DNA from: G963662675 sp963676845
GTDB taxonomy: Bacteria; Bacteroidota; Bacteroidia; Bacteroidales; Prolixibacteraceae
Assembly: GCA_963676845.2 (NCBI GenBank)
Contig: CAXXKK010000032.1
Coordinates: 1-64,000 of the forward strand
Direction of reading: 5' to 3'
Length of the DNA stretch: 64,000 bases
Below the pieces are notes generated by a model. The model searched no databases. It saw nothing but the letters and a program-made list of their open reading frames with translations, and was not told where the DNA came from. Below, one piece after another: positions 9,595-18,362 of the stretch. The number at the start of each line of letters is the position of its first letter. Positions within the stretch are counted from its first letter, which is position 1. The position numbers and the translations under genes were made by a program.

Positions 9595-10065
9595 TTAGTT
9601 AAGAGTTACAGGAATTCCTTTTTCTCTGGCAGTAAGAACAATTGATCGTTTTATTGATCTAAGGATATCAAGATCAAAATTGCCTAAGTTGATTTTTATT
9701 TCTGAATTATCATTCATCTTAAAAATGAATTTTGGAAGGACGTATTTAATGTCAGATATCTTTTCCCATTCAATTTTGATTTCTTTTTTTATGATATTTG
9801 GTTTAATTGATATGATATCTTCATTTATTATAATAAATGCCTTGCCAAGGTGTTGTCTTATTGTTTTTCCAAATCCTTTTACAATAAAAATAATTCCCAA
9901 TAATATACTTACAATAACAAAGGGAATGTATGATGTCTTATCGTATTGTTCTGCGCCGATACTTACAATTAGATTTATACTTCCGAGGAGAAAAAATAAG
10001 ACTCCACAGGTTATAAGAATATAATTCTTCTTTTGGTTCCGGGTAAGATCAATTGAATAATCCAT
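9595..10065 (-). CDS. Small membrane protein, PH-like cytoplasmic part
   Basis: 156 aa, not recognised to a named family. Two hydrophobic segments lie near residues 14-34 (NYILITCGVLFFLLGSINLI) and 45-65 (YIPFVIVSILLGIIFIVKGF). A soluble C-terminal half follows, with beta-rich segments IIINEDIISIKPNIIKKEIK and IEWEKISDIKYVLPKFIF that look like the bacterial PH-like domain found after two membrane helices. It is flanked by gpmI and, divergently, dapL, and has no evident operon partner. Function is unknown. Confidence 0.6.
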   Translation of the reverse strand: MDYSIDLTRNQKKNYILITCGVLFFLLGSINLIVSIGAEQYDKTSYIPFVIVSILLGIIFIVKGFGKTIRQHLGKAFIIINEDIISIKPNIIKKEIKIEWEKISDIKYVLPKFIFKMNDNSEIKINLGNFDLDILRSIKRSIVLTAREKGIPVTLN

Positions 10066-10212
10066 AAGCTATTTTTCTCTTTGATCATAAAGATATGAAA
10101 TTTATGGTAAATTAACACATTTGTAATTAAATATAAATATTCCTTATCCTTTAAATTATAATTACTTAGGCTGAATAACTTTCGTGTTTTATGGAGAAGC
10201 AAAGCAAATTCG

Positions 10213-10220
10213 TATCTTTG
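10213..10220 (+). promoter_or_regulatory. Predicted dapL promoter, -7 element
   Basis: TATCTTTG matches TAnnTTTG exactly, 49 bases upstream of the dapL ATG. The T-rich TTTT about 22 bases before it is a weak -33 candidate. Confidence 0.6.
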
Positions 10221-10269
10221 CCATCCGCAGATAAAAGATTATTCTTCAACTTAAAAACAGATAAATAAT

Positions 10270-11499
10270 ATGGCATTAATTAATGAGCATTACCTGAAGT
10301 TGCAAGCAGGGTATTTATTCCCCGAAATTGGAAGACGTGTAAGTGAATTTGCAGCTGCAAACCCAGATAAAAAGATCATAAAAATGGGTATTGGAGATGT
10401 TACACAACCATTGGTTCCAACTATTTTAAAGGCTTTTCACGATGGAGTTGATGAAATGGGGAACGCTGAAACTTTTAAAGGTTACGGACCTGAGCAGGGG
10501 TATGAATTCTTACGCAAGGCAATTGCAGAAAATGCTTACCAGGCTAATGGGATGGACATTCCCGCTGATGATATTATTGTATCTGATGGATCGAAATGTG
10601 ATACCGGAAATATTCAGGAAATTTTTGGTGCTGATAACAAGATTGCTATTTGTGACCCTGTTTATCCTGTGTATGCAGATACAACAGTAATGTCAGGAAA
10701 AACCGGAGTATGCCAGTCTAATGGGTATTATGATGGTATTGTTTATATGCCTTGTACCGAAGAGAATGGGTTCATTCCTGAATTACCAACAGAAACTCCG
10801 GATTTGATTTTCCTTTGCTATCCAAACAATCCAACAGGAACTGTAGCTAGCAAAGAAGAACTGGCAAAATGGGTAAAATATGCGAAAGAAAATAATTGTA
10901 TCATCTTGTTTGATGCTGCTTATGAGGCATTTATTGTGGAAGAAGGAATTCCACGTTCAATATATGAAATTGAAGGAGCAAAAGAAGTAGCGATTGAGTT
11001 TCGTAGTTTCTCAAAAACTGCAGGTTTTACTGGAACTCGTTGTGCCTATACAGTTATTCCTTCCGAATTGAAAGCTTACGATAAAGCGGGCAAAGCACAT
11101 TCTGTAAAGAACTTGTGGTTGCGCCGTCATTCTACGAAATTCAATGGAGTTTCATATCCTGTACAAAAAGCTGCTGCTGCAACGTTTACTCCTGAAGGGA
11201 AAAAAGAAATCGAATCAGTAATTGCTTACTATTTGGAAAATGCACGTTTGATGCGTGAAAGTCTTGCTGAAATTGGGTACACTGTATATGGTGGAGTAAA
11301 TGCTCCATATGTATGGGTAAAAACAAAAGATGAAATGAGTTCATGGGATTTCTTCGATAAAGTATTGAATGAAGCAAATGTTGTTGGAACTCCTGGGTCT
11401 GGTTTTGGTCCTGCCGGTGAAGGTTATTTCCGATTCTCAGCCTTTGCTGATCGCGATAACGTGATTGAGGCGATGGGAAGAATTAAAAATCTAAGCTAG
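10270..11499 (+). CDS. dapL: LL-diaminopimelate aminotransferase
   Basis: 409 aa, the usual length. This PLP enzyme converts tetrahydrodipicolinate directly to LL-diaminopimelate for lysine and peptidoglycan synthesis, bypassing the acylated route. The family N-terminus is clear (MALINEHYLKLQAGYLFPEI, then IIKMGIGDVTQPL). The fold I aminotransferase marks are CYPNNPTGT near residue 190, LFDAAYEAF near 215 and the PLP lysine in EFRSFSKTAGFTGTRCAY near 245. The substrate-binding LWLRRHSTKFNG is also present. Promoter and terminator bracket it as a single-gene unit. Confidence 0.95.
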   Translation: MALINEHYLKLQAGYLFPEIGRRVSEFAAANPDKKIIKMGIGDVTQPLVPTILKAFHDGVDEMGNAETFKGYGPEQGYEFLRKAIAENAYQANGMDIPADDIIVSDGSKCDTGNIQEIFGADNKIAICDPVYPVYADTTVMSGKTGVCQSNGYYDGIVYMPCTEENGFIPELPTETPDLIFLCYPNNPTGTVASKEELAKWVKYAKENNCIILFDAAYEAFIVEEGIPRSIYEIEGAKEVAIEFRSFSKTAGFTGTRCAYTVIPSELKAYDKAGKAHSVKNLWLRRHSTKFNGVSYPVQKAAAATFTPEGKKEIESVIAYYLENARLMRESLAEIGYTVYGGVNAPYVWVKTKDEMSSWDFFDKVLNEANVVGTPGSGFGPAGEGYFRFSAFADRDNVIEAMGRIKNLS

Positions 11500-11527
11500 T
11501 TATGTAGTAAAAACTATATTATATCTC

Positions 11528-11560
11528 AGCCTCCGGTATTTTTATATCGGGGGCTGTTTT
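11528..11560 (+). terminator. Rho-independent terminator of dapL
   Basis: AGCCTCCG pairs with CGGGGGCT (one wobble) around an AT loop and is followed by GTTTTCTT, 29 bases after the dapL stop. Confidence 0.75.
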
Positions 11561-11659
11561 CTTAGGCAACCATTGGTAATTATTAAACATTGTTAAAAGG
11601 GATTAAGGTTTATAAACTTGTTTATTTTATCAGCGTTTATTAGTTACATTTGTTATTGT

Positions 11660-12433
11660 ATGAAGAGATTACAGCTTTCAATATTGTTTATCCTATTTGT
11701 TTTTGTTCAGCAATCGTTTGGACAGGAATACGATTTATTGGTTGATCCGGTTTTGATCAACTTAAAAGGTCGGCTTGTGGATGCTATTGATGGAGAGCCT
11801 GTTCCGTATGCAAGTGTTATAAATCCACGAACGCACCGGGGTGCACTTACTAATGATAATGGATACTTTACTATGGAAGTATTAAATATTGACAGTCTAT
11901 TGATCTCCGTGATTGGTTATACCAAAGAATATATGAGAATTCCCCTGAATCATAGTGAAGATAGTGTGTTGGTTCTTAATGCCCGACCTATTGTTTATCC
12001 TCTTGCAGAGGTTGAAATTACAGGAGAAAGCCCTGTTGTTAATCTGGATGGTATTTCAACGGGTAAGCCGGTCGATATTTCCCCTGAATTACGGGGTGAT
12101 GCATTCAATTCAAAACCGAATGTTTTGGATGCGATCTTTTCACCTTTATCGTTCCTGCAATATCATCTAAGTAGAAGTGAACGGGAAAAACGACAAGTTC
12201 GAGAACTAATGGTTAGTCAGGAAGAATGGGCAAAAATTTCAGGGACTTATAATAAGGATGTCGTTATGGCGCTTACTGGTCTTAACTTTCAAGAGGCTGA
12301 CACTTTTATGATCTATTTCAATCAAAAGAATTTATTATCCGGAAGATCTTCGGAATATGATATTCGAGAAGCCATTTTAACCCAATACCGAAACTTCCTT
12401 GTCGATCAGAAGGATACTGTTAACGTTGAATAG
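11660..12433 (+). CDS. Exported protein with carboxypeptidase-like regulatory domain
   Basis: 257 aa from ATG at 11660 (MKRLQLSILFILFVFVQQSF then GQ, a signal peptide); the start at 11618 would put residues before the signal peptide. Residues about 35-115 form a CarboxypepD_reg-like beta-sandwich: LKGRLVDAIDGEPVPYASVI, NDNGYFTMEVLNIDSLLISV. The remainder (ISPELRGDAFNSKPNVLDAI, then an Arg/Lys-rich helical stretch ending in FQEADTFMIYFNQKN) matches a widespread Bacteroidota envelope protein type of unknown role. It is not a TonB receptor because the plug and barrel are missing. Confidence 0.75.
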   Translation: MKRLQLSILFILFVFVQQSFGQEYDLLVDPVLINLKGRLVDAIDGEPVPYASVINPRTHRGALTNDNGYFTMEVLNIDSLLISVIGYTKEYMRIPLNHSEDSVLVLNARPIVYPLAEVEITGESPVVNLDGISTGKPVDISPELRGDAFNSKPNVLDAIFSPLSFLQYHLSRSEREKRQVRELMVSQEEWAKISGTYNKDVVMALTGLNFQEADTFMIYFNQKNLLSGRSSEYDIREAILTQYRNFLVDQKDTVNVE

Positions 12434-12552
12434 GATGTTCCTGCAATTTTCGGATCTCTATACTCAAAGAAAAACTACAAACTGAGACTGTAAACTGACC
12501 ACTAATAATCTCGACATTTTTTCCGACCTTTGCCCCGACTTGAAAACTGATT

Positions 12553-13368
12553 ATGAATAGACAAAATAGAAAACCCGGAGCAAAAAAACTCAACTATAAT
12601 TTCAAGGATAACAAGAAAACCTCAACAACTGAAGGACAGAATTTTCCTGCAAAGGAGGATGAAAAAATAAGATTGAACAGGTTTATTGCCAATTCAGGAG
12701 TTTGTTCTCGTCGTGAGGCTGATAAGCTGATTGCCAAAGGAGATATAACCGTGAACGGAAATATTGTTACTGAGCTTGGTGCTAAGGTTAGCAAAAAGGA
12801 TGATGTACAATACCTGGGAAAATCTTTGAGCATTGAGCAAAAGGTTTATGTTCTTTTGAACAAGCCACGGGGTTTTGTTACTACTTTGGATGATCCGCAT
12901 GCAGAGCGAACTGTTATGGAATTGGTGAGTAGCGCCTGTGAAGAACGAATTTACCCGGTGGGTAGGTTGGATAAAGAAACAACAGGGGTGTTGCTTTTCA
13001 CTAATGATGGAGAATTGGCAAAGAAGCTAACCCACCCAAGTTTTGAGAAGAAAAAAGTTTACCACGTATTTTTGAATGATGATTTCACTGAAGAACATCT
13101 CGAGCAGGTTAAAAATGGGATAGAGCTTGAAGATGGCTTTATTGCAGCGGACTCGATAAGCTATGTTGATCCACAAGATAAAAAGCAGGTCGGGATTGAC
13201 ATTCATTCGGGACGTAACAGAATTGTGAGACGAATTTTTGCTCATCTTGGATATAAAGTAGCCAGGCTCGACCGTGTATATTTTGCCGGATTGACGAAGA
13301 AGAACCTACCTCGTGGAAGATGGCGTTTTCTAACTCCCAAAGAAATCAGTTTTTTAAAAATGAATTAA
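12553..13368 (+). CDS. rluB: RsuA/RluB-family rRNA pseudouridine synthase
   Basis: 271 aa. A basic, low-complexity leader of about 45 residues precedes an S4 RNA-binding domain (IRLNRFIANSGVCSRREADK, residues about 40-90). The catalytic domain follows, with the nucleophilic Asp in YPVGRLDKETTGVLLFTNDG near residue 140 and GRNRIVRRIFAHLGYKVARL near 220. It isomerises a uridine of large-subunit rRNA; RluB (23S U2605) is the likely member, but RluE/RluF-like specificity cannot be excluded from sequence. A 38-base gap leads into the ECF sigma factor gene. Confidence 0.85.
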   Translation: MNRQNRKPGAKKLNYNFKDNKKTSTTEGQNFPAKEDEKIRLNRFIANSGVCSRREADKLIAKGDITVNGNIVTELGAKVSKKDDVQYLGKSLSIEQKVYVLLNKPRGFVTTLDDPHAERTVMELVSSACEERIYPVGRLDKETTGVLLFTNDGELAKKLTHPSFEKKKVYHVFLNDDFTEEHLEQVKNGIELEDGFIAADSISYVDPQDKKQVGIDIHSGRNRIVRRIFAHLGYKVARLDRVYFAGLTKKNLPRGRWRFLTPKEISFLKMN

Positions 13369-13406
13369 TGTAATAGATGAAGCTTTTACATGACTAATTA
13401 GCCGGT

Positions 13407-13895
13407 TTGGAAAGCGAATTTGTAAAAAGAATATCAGAAAATCAGGGAATCATACACAAGGTGTGTTCCATATACTGCGATACTGAAGAGGATAAACGTG
13501 ACCTTTTTCAGGAGATTGTAGTGCAGTTGTGGAAATCATACCCTTCTTTTCGACAAGAGTCTAAGTTTTCAACCTGGATGTATCGGGTTGCCTTAAACAC
13601 GGCTATTACAAGCTTCAAAAAATCAAAGCGCCAACCGGACCGGAGCGGATTAACACTGGATACAGTACAGTTGGCCAGTGAGGAATATAATCCGGAGACA
13701 GATGAGCTGATGCAGAAAATGCACCAGGCGATTTCAACACTTAGTGGTATTGAGAAATCTATAATTCTGCTTTTCCTCGAAAATAAATCATATGAGGAAA
13801 TTGCAGAAATTACGGGGATTACTCAAAATTATGTACGGGTGAAAATGAACCGTATTAAGAAAAAGTTGAAAAAGAACATGAAACTTGAAGAGTAA
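13407..13895 (+). CDS. ECF-type RNA polymerase sigma factor, TTG start
   Basis: 162 aa. Sigma-70 region 2 is in DLFQEIVVQLWKSYPSFRQE and STWMYRVALNTAITSFKK, and region 4 HTH in LENKSYEEIAEITGITQNYV near residue 130. An in-frame TAA at 13395 lies just upstream and no ATG follows until region 2, so the TTG at 13407 is the only start that preserves the domain. The next gene begins one base after its stop and encodes a membrane protein, the usual ECF/anti-sigma type arrangement, although that partner shows no zinc motif. Confidence 0.85.
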   Translation: MESEFVKRISENQGIIHKVCSIYCDTEEDKRDLFQEIVVQLWKSYPSFRQESKFSTWMYRVALNTAITSFKKSKRQPDRSGLTLDTVQLASEEYNPETDELMQKMHQAISTLSGIEKSIILLFLENKSYEEIAEITGITQNYVRVKMNRIKKKLKKNMKLEE

Positions 13896-13896
13896 C

Positions 13897-14580
13897 ATGG
13901 ATTTAAAGGATTTACAATCAACATGGGATAAATATTCATCCACACAGGAAAGAAAAAATAAACTGGAAGAGGATGATTTTCAGGTGATGTTGAAGAAACG
14001 CACCAAAACCTTAATTGAAAATATTGACAGAAAGGTGAAAATAGGGATAACAATAATGGTTATTCTTACTTTCTATTTTATTATTGACGATTTTATTCTT
14101 GGTCCACAGATGGCAAAATCCGAAGGAATTTCATTGCCCTCATGGATATTCTGGCTTGATACATTAACAATCCTTTTTATTATCATCTCTTTTGTGTCCT
14201 TTGTTCAACGATACTACTACGTTCAGAAAGAGGTAAATCATCAAAACGATTTAAAAATATTGGTTCGTTCTATTCTTCGCTTAATGAAAACCTATAAAGT
14301 GATGTTTTACCTTGCACTGGTAATTCTTTTGCTAACATTTGGAGTGAGCTATGTTACAGGAATGTTTGCAGGGATTGAGCTTTCTGCGTACAGGCAGGGG
14401 GTTTCTATTCTTGAGCTTGATAGGACTCAGGCATTTCAAAAGTTGGCCGTTGGTTTGTTTGTTATCTTAAGTATTATCGCTGTCGTATTTCTTCTTGTTA
14501 GATGGGGCTTCCGAAAGTTGTATGGGAAGCATGTTGCTCAGTTAGAAAGTACCCTAAAAGAGCTGGAAGAAGTCGATTAA
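13897..14580 (+). CDS. Four-helix membrane protein, possible anti-sigma partner
   Basis: 227 aa from ATG at 13897, one base past the sigma-factor stop, so translation is probably coupled. A hydrophilic N-terminal about 50 residues (MDLKDLQSTWDKYSSTQERK) precedes four membrane segments near residues 52-70, 85-107, 133-155 and 183-205. No HXXXCXXC zinc anti-sigma motif is present. Its position strongly suggests it holds or signals to the ECF factor, but this is inference from neighbourhood; the sequence alone would be called a conserved membrane protein. Confidence 0.65.
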   Translation: MDLKDLQSTWDKYSSTQERKNKLEEDDFQVMLKKRTKTLIENIDRKVKIGITIMVILTFYFIIDDFILGPQMAKSEGISLPSWIFWLDTLTILFIIISFVSFVQRYYYVQKEVNHQNDLKILVRSILRLMKTYKVMFYLALVILLLTFGVSYVTGMFAGIELSAYRQGVSILELDRTQAFQKLAVGLFVILSIIAVVFLLVRWGFRKLYGKHVAQLESTLKELEEVD

Positions 14581-14792
14581 TCTCGATTAGTTTCTTAGGA
14601 TATTGTTTTGCAGGAGTATAGCAAAGAATTGACTATTCGCTCCCTGCGACTTTGAAATTTTTTATATTACCTGAGTATTAATAAACCGCAGTTTCTTCCA
14701 TTTTTAACGTTCACGAAAAACACCTTTTGGGGTTATTTTTACTTTTGCACCCGGTTTTGACGGTACGATTGTTAAATAACAAGAATAACGTA

Positions 14793-14987
14793 ATGAAGAG
14801 GAGAGATTACTATATTTTAGGATTGTTGCTATGTATAGTTTTATATGCAGCAAGTCATAGAAAAGAAGTTAAAGTATCCAAATCAGGATTAGAGAAGAAT
14901 GACCAGGAATTAAAAGCTGATGTAGGTATCAGTAGTATTGATTCCTTAAAAAGCAAAATGAACCAGGTAATAAAAGTTGGATTTTAA
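14793..14987 (+). CDS. Small membrane-anchored protein, unknown
   Basis: 64 aa from ATG at 14793 (MKRRDYYILGLLLCIVLYAA). The frame continues upstream to a TTG at 14727, but that start has no support. A single N-terminal membrane segment is followed by a charged tail SHRKEVKVSKSGLEKNDQEL. I do not recognise a family. It stands alone, convergent with the gene at 14999, and its coding status rests only on the hydrophobic-then-charged layout and the ATG. Confidence 0.4.
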   Translation: MKRRDYYILGLLLCIVLYAASHRKEVKVSKSGLEKNDQELKADVGISSIDSLKSKMNQVIKVGF

Positions 14988-14998
14988 CTTTTAGAAGC

Positions 14999-16267
14999 TT
15001 AGGTTTTTTGTTTTTTCTTTTTAGCAGCAGGAAATAGAATATTATTCAGAATAAGCCGGTATCCCGGTGAATTTGGGTGTAAACTCAAATCTGTTGGTGG
15101 ATCGCCAACCAGGTGACGGTAGTCTTCTGGATCATGACCACCGTAAAAAGTCCAGAAACCTTTCCCCGTTTCTCCATGAATATATCGCGCTTCATGGGCG
15201 GCTTTATTTTCACCCATAATCAATACATTCGATTTAATAAGACGTTCATCAAAGGCAGTCGTTTGTCCCATAAACCCTTTTATTATACGACTGTGATTTT
15301 GAGTAAGCATGGTTGGAACAGGATCCCATTTTGCCGAGAATTCAAATAAGGTGAAAAAATCTTCGTTTTGCTGAACGTTTCTTTTATCAGTAACATCTAT
15401 ATCTGAAAACTCATAAACATAGGGGTCTTCTTCAATTGTGAAATTCTCAAAAGCAAAAGTCTGGCTATAATCCAGCTTTTCGTTCATGTCCGGATCGGCA
15501 GGGTCGCCATCGTACATGGCTTCGTTTATATCAATTCCAGCTGCTGCCATGGCAATGTCATAGCTGTCTGTAGCGGCACACATGGCAAATAAAAAGCCCC
15601 CGTCGGTAACGTATCTCTTTATTTCCCGGGCAACGACCAGTTTCATCTCTGAAACTTTTAAGAATCCAAGTCTTTGTGCCATTTCCTGGTTGGTCTCAAC
15701 ATCTTCTTTGTACCACGAGAAATTCTGGTAATTGGCGTAAAACTTACCAAATTGTCCTGTGAAATCTTCATGATGAAGGTGAAGCCAATCGTAATCATTC
15801 AATGTACCATTCAGGATTTCTTCATCGTAAATAATGTCGTAATCAATTTCGGCATAGGTGAGAACCATGGTAACAGCATCGTCCCAGGGTTGCTTATTTG
15901 ATGGAGAATAAACCGCTATTTTGGGTGCTTTCTGCATGCTGATAGCATCCTGGTTTACATCGTCCCGGGCAATGTTGGAAAGGATGGAGTTTGCCTGGGC
16001 ATCTGCAATCTGTTCAACACTTACGCCACGTATGGCACACTCGTTTTCAATATCAGTTGAATAAGGAATCAGAAAACTTCCACCCCTGTAATTTAAAAGC
16101 CATTGTACTTCAATTGCTTTTTCCAGGGTTGAGTAAGCTATTCCATATGCTTTTAAATGATCTTTTTGCTTGTCATCCATGGGGATTAAAAGATATACTG
16201 CAAAACTTTGCTGTATAAAGATGAACAGGAAAAAGATGAATAGAATAGCTCTTTTAGAATGGGACAT
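14999..16267 (-). CDS. Conserved exported protein (often mislabelled asparagine synthetase B)
   Basis: 422 aa from ATG at 16267, overlapping the end of dnaB by 14 bases. This start places the signal peptide MSHSKRAILFIFFLFIFIQQ-SFA at the N-terminus; the longer start at 16312 is rejected. The mature protein begins VYLLIPMDDKQKDHLKAYG and contains KIAVYSPSNKQPWDDAVT and WLHLHHEDFTGQFGKFYANY. From memory, related Bacteroidota proteins carry the database name asparagine synthetase B. I see neither an N-terminal Cys glutaminase nor a PP-loop ATP site, so that name is not supported. The mid-region FLFAMCAATDSYDIAMAAAG suggests a class I amidotransferase-like fold. Confidence 0.7.
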   Translation of the reverse strand: MSHSKRAILFIFFLFIFIQQSFAVYLLIPMDDKQKDHLKAYGIAYSTLEKAIEVQWLLNYRGGSFLIPYSTDIENECAIRGVSVEQIADAQANSILSNIARDDVNQDAISMQKAPKIAVYSPSNKQPWDDAVTMVLTYAEIDYDIIYDEEILNGTLNDYDWLHLHHEDFTGQFGKFYANYQNFSWYKEDVETNQEMAQRLGFLKVSEMKLVVAREIKRYVTDGGFLFAMCAATDSYDIAMAAAGIDINEAMYDGDPADPDMNEKLDYSQTFAFENFTIEEDPYVYEFSDIDVTDKRNVQQNEDFFTLFEFSAKWDPVPTMLTQNHSRIIKGFMGQTTAFDERLIKSNVLIMGENKAAHEARYIHGETGKGFWTFYGGHDPEDYRHLVGDPPTDLSLHPNSPGYRLILNNILFPAAKKKKQKT

Positions 16268-17798
16268 TATCTGAATCCGGTTTACCATAGTTGCTTGAGT
16301 TTTCTGATTCAAAACCAGTATTTACAGGCATAGGCGGTGGTGAGTCCACGTTCATTTTCGAACTGAATGTTTGTCCAACAACGCCTCCTCCAATATCTTC
16401 AGGAATAACACTTTCTAGGTCAGCAAATTTAACTTGTTGCTTCTTAAATGCCAATTGAACATCTCCAACCGAACCATTACGGTGCTTGGCAACAATAATT
16501 TCGGCTACTCCTAAAAGTGAGTTTCCGCTTTCGTCTTCAGTGATTCCGTAATATTCCGGACGGTGAATAAACAGTACAAGGTCGGCATCCTGCTCAATCG
16601 CACCAGATTCACGAAGGTCGGAAAGCTGAGGGCGTTTCCCCTCACGGGATTCTACAGAACGGTTAAGCTGCGAAAGTGCCAAAATTGGAACATCCAGCTC
16701 TTTAGCAATGGCCTTTAATGAGCGGGAAATCATACTAACTTCCTGCTCCCTGTTTCCTCGTCCATCCATCCCGGCTGTCATCAGCTGAAGGTAATCGACA
16801 ATCACACAGCTAATATCGTGTTGCATTTTTAGGCGTCGGCATTTGGCTCGGAACTCAAAGATTGAAAGCGCAGGAGTATCGTCAATAAACAGGGGGGCAT
16901 CTTCCAAAACATTCAACTTCCGGTTGAAATGCTCCCATTCCCAGTCTGCCAGTCTTCCGTTTTTAATTTTTTCTGAACCCAGTTCGGTTTCGGCAGAAAT
17001 TAAACGATTAACCAGCTGAACAGAGGACATCTCCAGTGAAAATACTGCTACAGGTTTTTTGTGTTCAACTGCCATATTTCGGGCCATGGAAAGTACAAAA
17101 GCTGTTTTACCCATTGCCGGACGGGCAGCAATAATTACCAGGTCGGTTTTTTGCCAGCCCGATGTGATTCGGTCTAAAGCTGTAAATCCGCTGGGAACAC
17201 CGCTAAGTCCATCTTCACGTTGCGAAGCCATCTCAATTAAATGGGCAGCTTCTTTCAAAATGGGCTTAATGGGAAGAGTTTCCTTTTTTATATTTCCTTC
17301 GGCAACTTTGAATAGTTCCGTCTCCGAAAAATCAATTAAATCATCGACGTCGAGTGTGTCGTCATACGATTTCGTTTGAATTTCGGATGAAACACGGATC
17401 AACTCGCGCTGAATATATTTTTGAGCAATAATACGGGCATGAAACTCGATGTGTGCGGCAGAGGCAACTTTGCTGGTAAGCTGAGTAATGTATAATGGGC
17501 CTCCAACCTCATCAAGTTCATTGCGGTTTTTTAATTCCTGGGTAACCATCAACAAGTCAACCGGCTTTTCATGCGTTGACAAGTACTTGATGGATTCAAA
17601 TATTTTTTTGTGTTCTTCTTTGTAAAAACTATTGGTGTCAATAATATCAGCAACAGTAATGTAGGCATCCCGTTCAAGCATTAATGCACCTAAAACAGCT
17701 TCTTCTACATCCAGCGCTTGTGGGGGTAATTTCCCGTACTGGGCATTAATTTGCTCAATGGTATTGTTATTCTTTTTTGTTTTTCTCTCTACTGCCAT
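16254..17798 (-). CDS. dnaB: Replicative DNA helicase DnaB
   Basis: 514 aa. The N-terminal DnaB domain (PPQALDVEEAVLGALMLERD) loads primase; the C-terminal RecA-like motor carries Walker A in IIAARPAMGKTAFVLSMARN near residue 225, Walker B in SCVIVDYLQLMTAG, and the Arg-finger/H4 region SQLNRSVESREGKRPQLSDL. A Gly/Ser/Pro-rich tail ends the protein. It unwinds DNA ahead of the replisome as a hexamer. No intein or frameshift is seen. It overlaps the start of the downstream exported-protein gene, so the two are co-transcribed. Confidence 0.97.
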   Translation of the reverse strand: MAVERKTKKNNNTIEQINAQYGKLPPQALDVEEAVLGALMLERDAYITVADIIDTNSFYKEEHKKIFESIKYLSTHEKPVDLLMVTQELKNRNELDEVGGPLYITQLTSKVASAAHIEFHARIIAQKYIQRELIRVSSEIQTKSYDDTLDVDDLIDFSETELFKVAEGNIKKETLPIKPILKEAAHLIEMASQREDGLSGVPSGFTALDRITSGWQKTDLVIIAARPAMGKTAFVLSMARNMAVEHKKPVAVFSLEMSSVQLVNRLISAETELGSEKIKNGRLADWEWEHFNRKLNVLEDAPLFIDDTPALSIFEFRAKCRRLKMQHDISCVIVDYLQLMTAGMDGRGNREQEVSMISRSLKAIAKELDVPILALSQLNRSVESREGKRPQLSDLRESGAIEQDADLVLFIHRPEYYGITEDESGNSLLGVAEIIVAKHRNGSVGDVQLAFKKQQVKFADLESVIPEDIGGGVVGQTFSSKMNVDSPPPMPVNTGFESENSSNYGKPDSDNVPF

Positions 17799-18004
17799 GT
17801 TGGTGCTGATTGATTTTCAGTGTGTTTGCTGTTCCTGAAAAATACAGGAAACGGATTTTAAAGTTATAAAAAAACCAAACTCAAATCGTTTATCCCGATT
17901 CTAAATTAGAAGGTTTTTTGAACAGTTTGTCGTGTTGTTTGATTGTTCCCCGCAACAGCAATCCTTTTGCAATGGTTTTGCCAATCCTGTTTTAATATTT
18001 TAGA

Positions 18005-18190
18005 TCCTGCACCATTTTCATGGCAGACTTTAGGCTTTTGGGGAATCCTGCAAAGCATTTAAGCTGTCCTGCCGTTTTTTTTAAGATGCAGCGTCATTTT
18101 TAGTTTTTCCTGCACGCTTTTTTTTATCTCTGCATGGTTTTTTTAAAATTCTGCAGCCTTTATTTAGAACCTGCTGACCTTCCCTAAAAT
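18005..18190. repeat. Degenerate 21-nt T-rich/CTGC tandem repeat
   Basis: Units starting TCCTGC or TCTGC followed by a T run recur at about 18005, 18026 (weak), 18046, 18067, 18087 (weak), 18108, 18129, 18150 and 18170, a spacing of 19-22 bases. The stretch has stops in all frames and no gene. It abuts the left end of the IS3 element, whose inverted repeat also begins CTGCTG. Confidence 0.55.
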
Positions 18191-18198
18191 AGCTTGAC
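18171..18198 (+). repeat. IS3 left terminal inverted repeat
   Basis: Begins CTGCTGACCTTCCCT and ends CTTGAC; matches the right end in inverse orientation with five mismatches in 28. Confidence 0.75.
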
Positions 18199-18315
18199 AG
18201 ATTTATACTTATTTTCTAGTATTCCAGAAGCAGTAGATAGTTGCCTCTGGAATACAAACCTAGTTAAAATTTATTACTAAGATCTGTTTCATTTTAATTC
18301 CTTATCCCTAAAGTA

Positions 18316-18353
18316 AAGTTTCTGTTTTGTGCTTAAGCACAAAACAGAAACTT
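18316..18353. terminator. Perfect 38-nt palindrome after OrfB
   Basis: Arms AAGTTTCTGTTTTGTGCTT and AAGCACAAAACAGAAACTT pair with no loop bases, 9 bases beyond the OrfB stop and inside the IS. It most likely ends transposase transcription or blocks read-in; there is no long T run, so classical Rho-independent termination is uncertain. Confidence 0.5.
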
Positions 18354-18362
18354 ACGCAGCTC

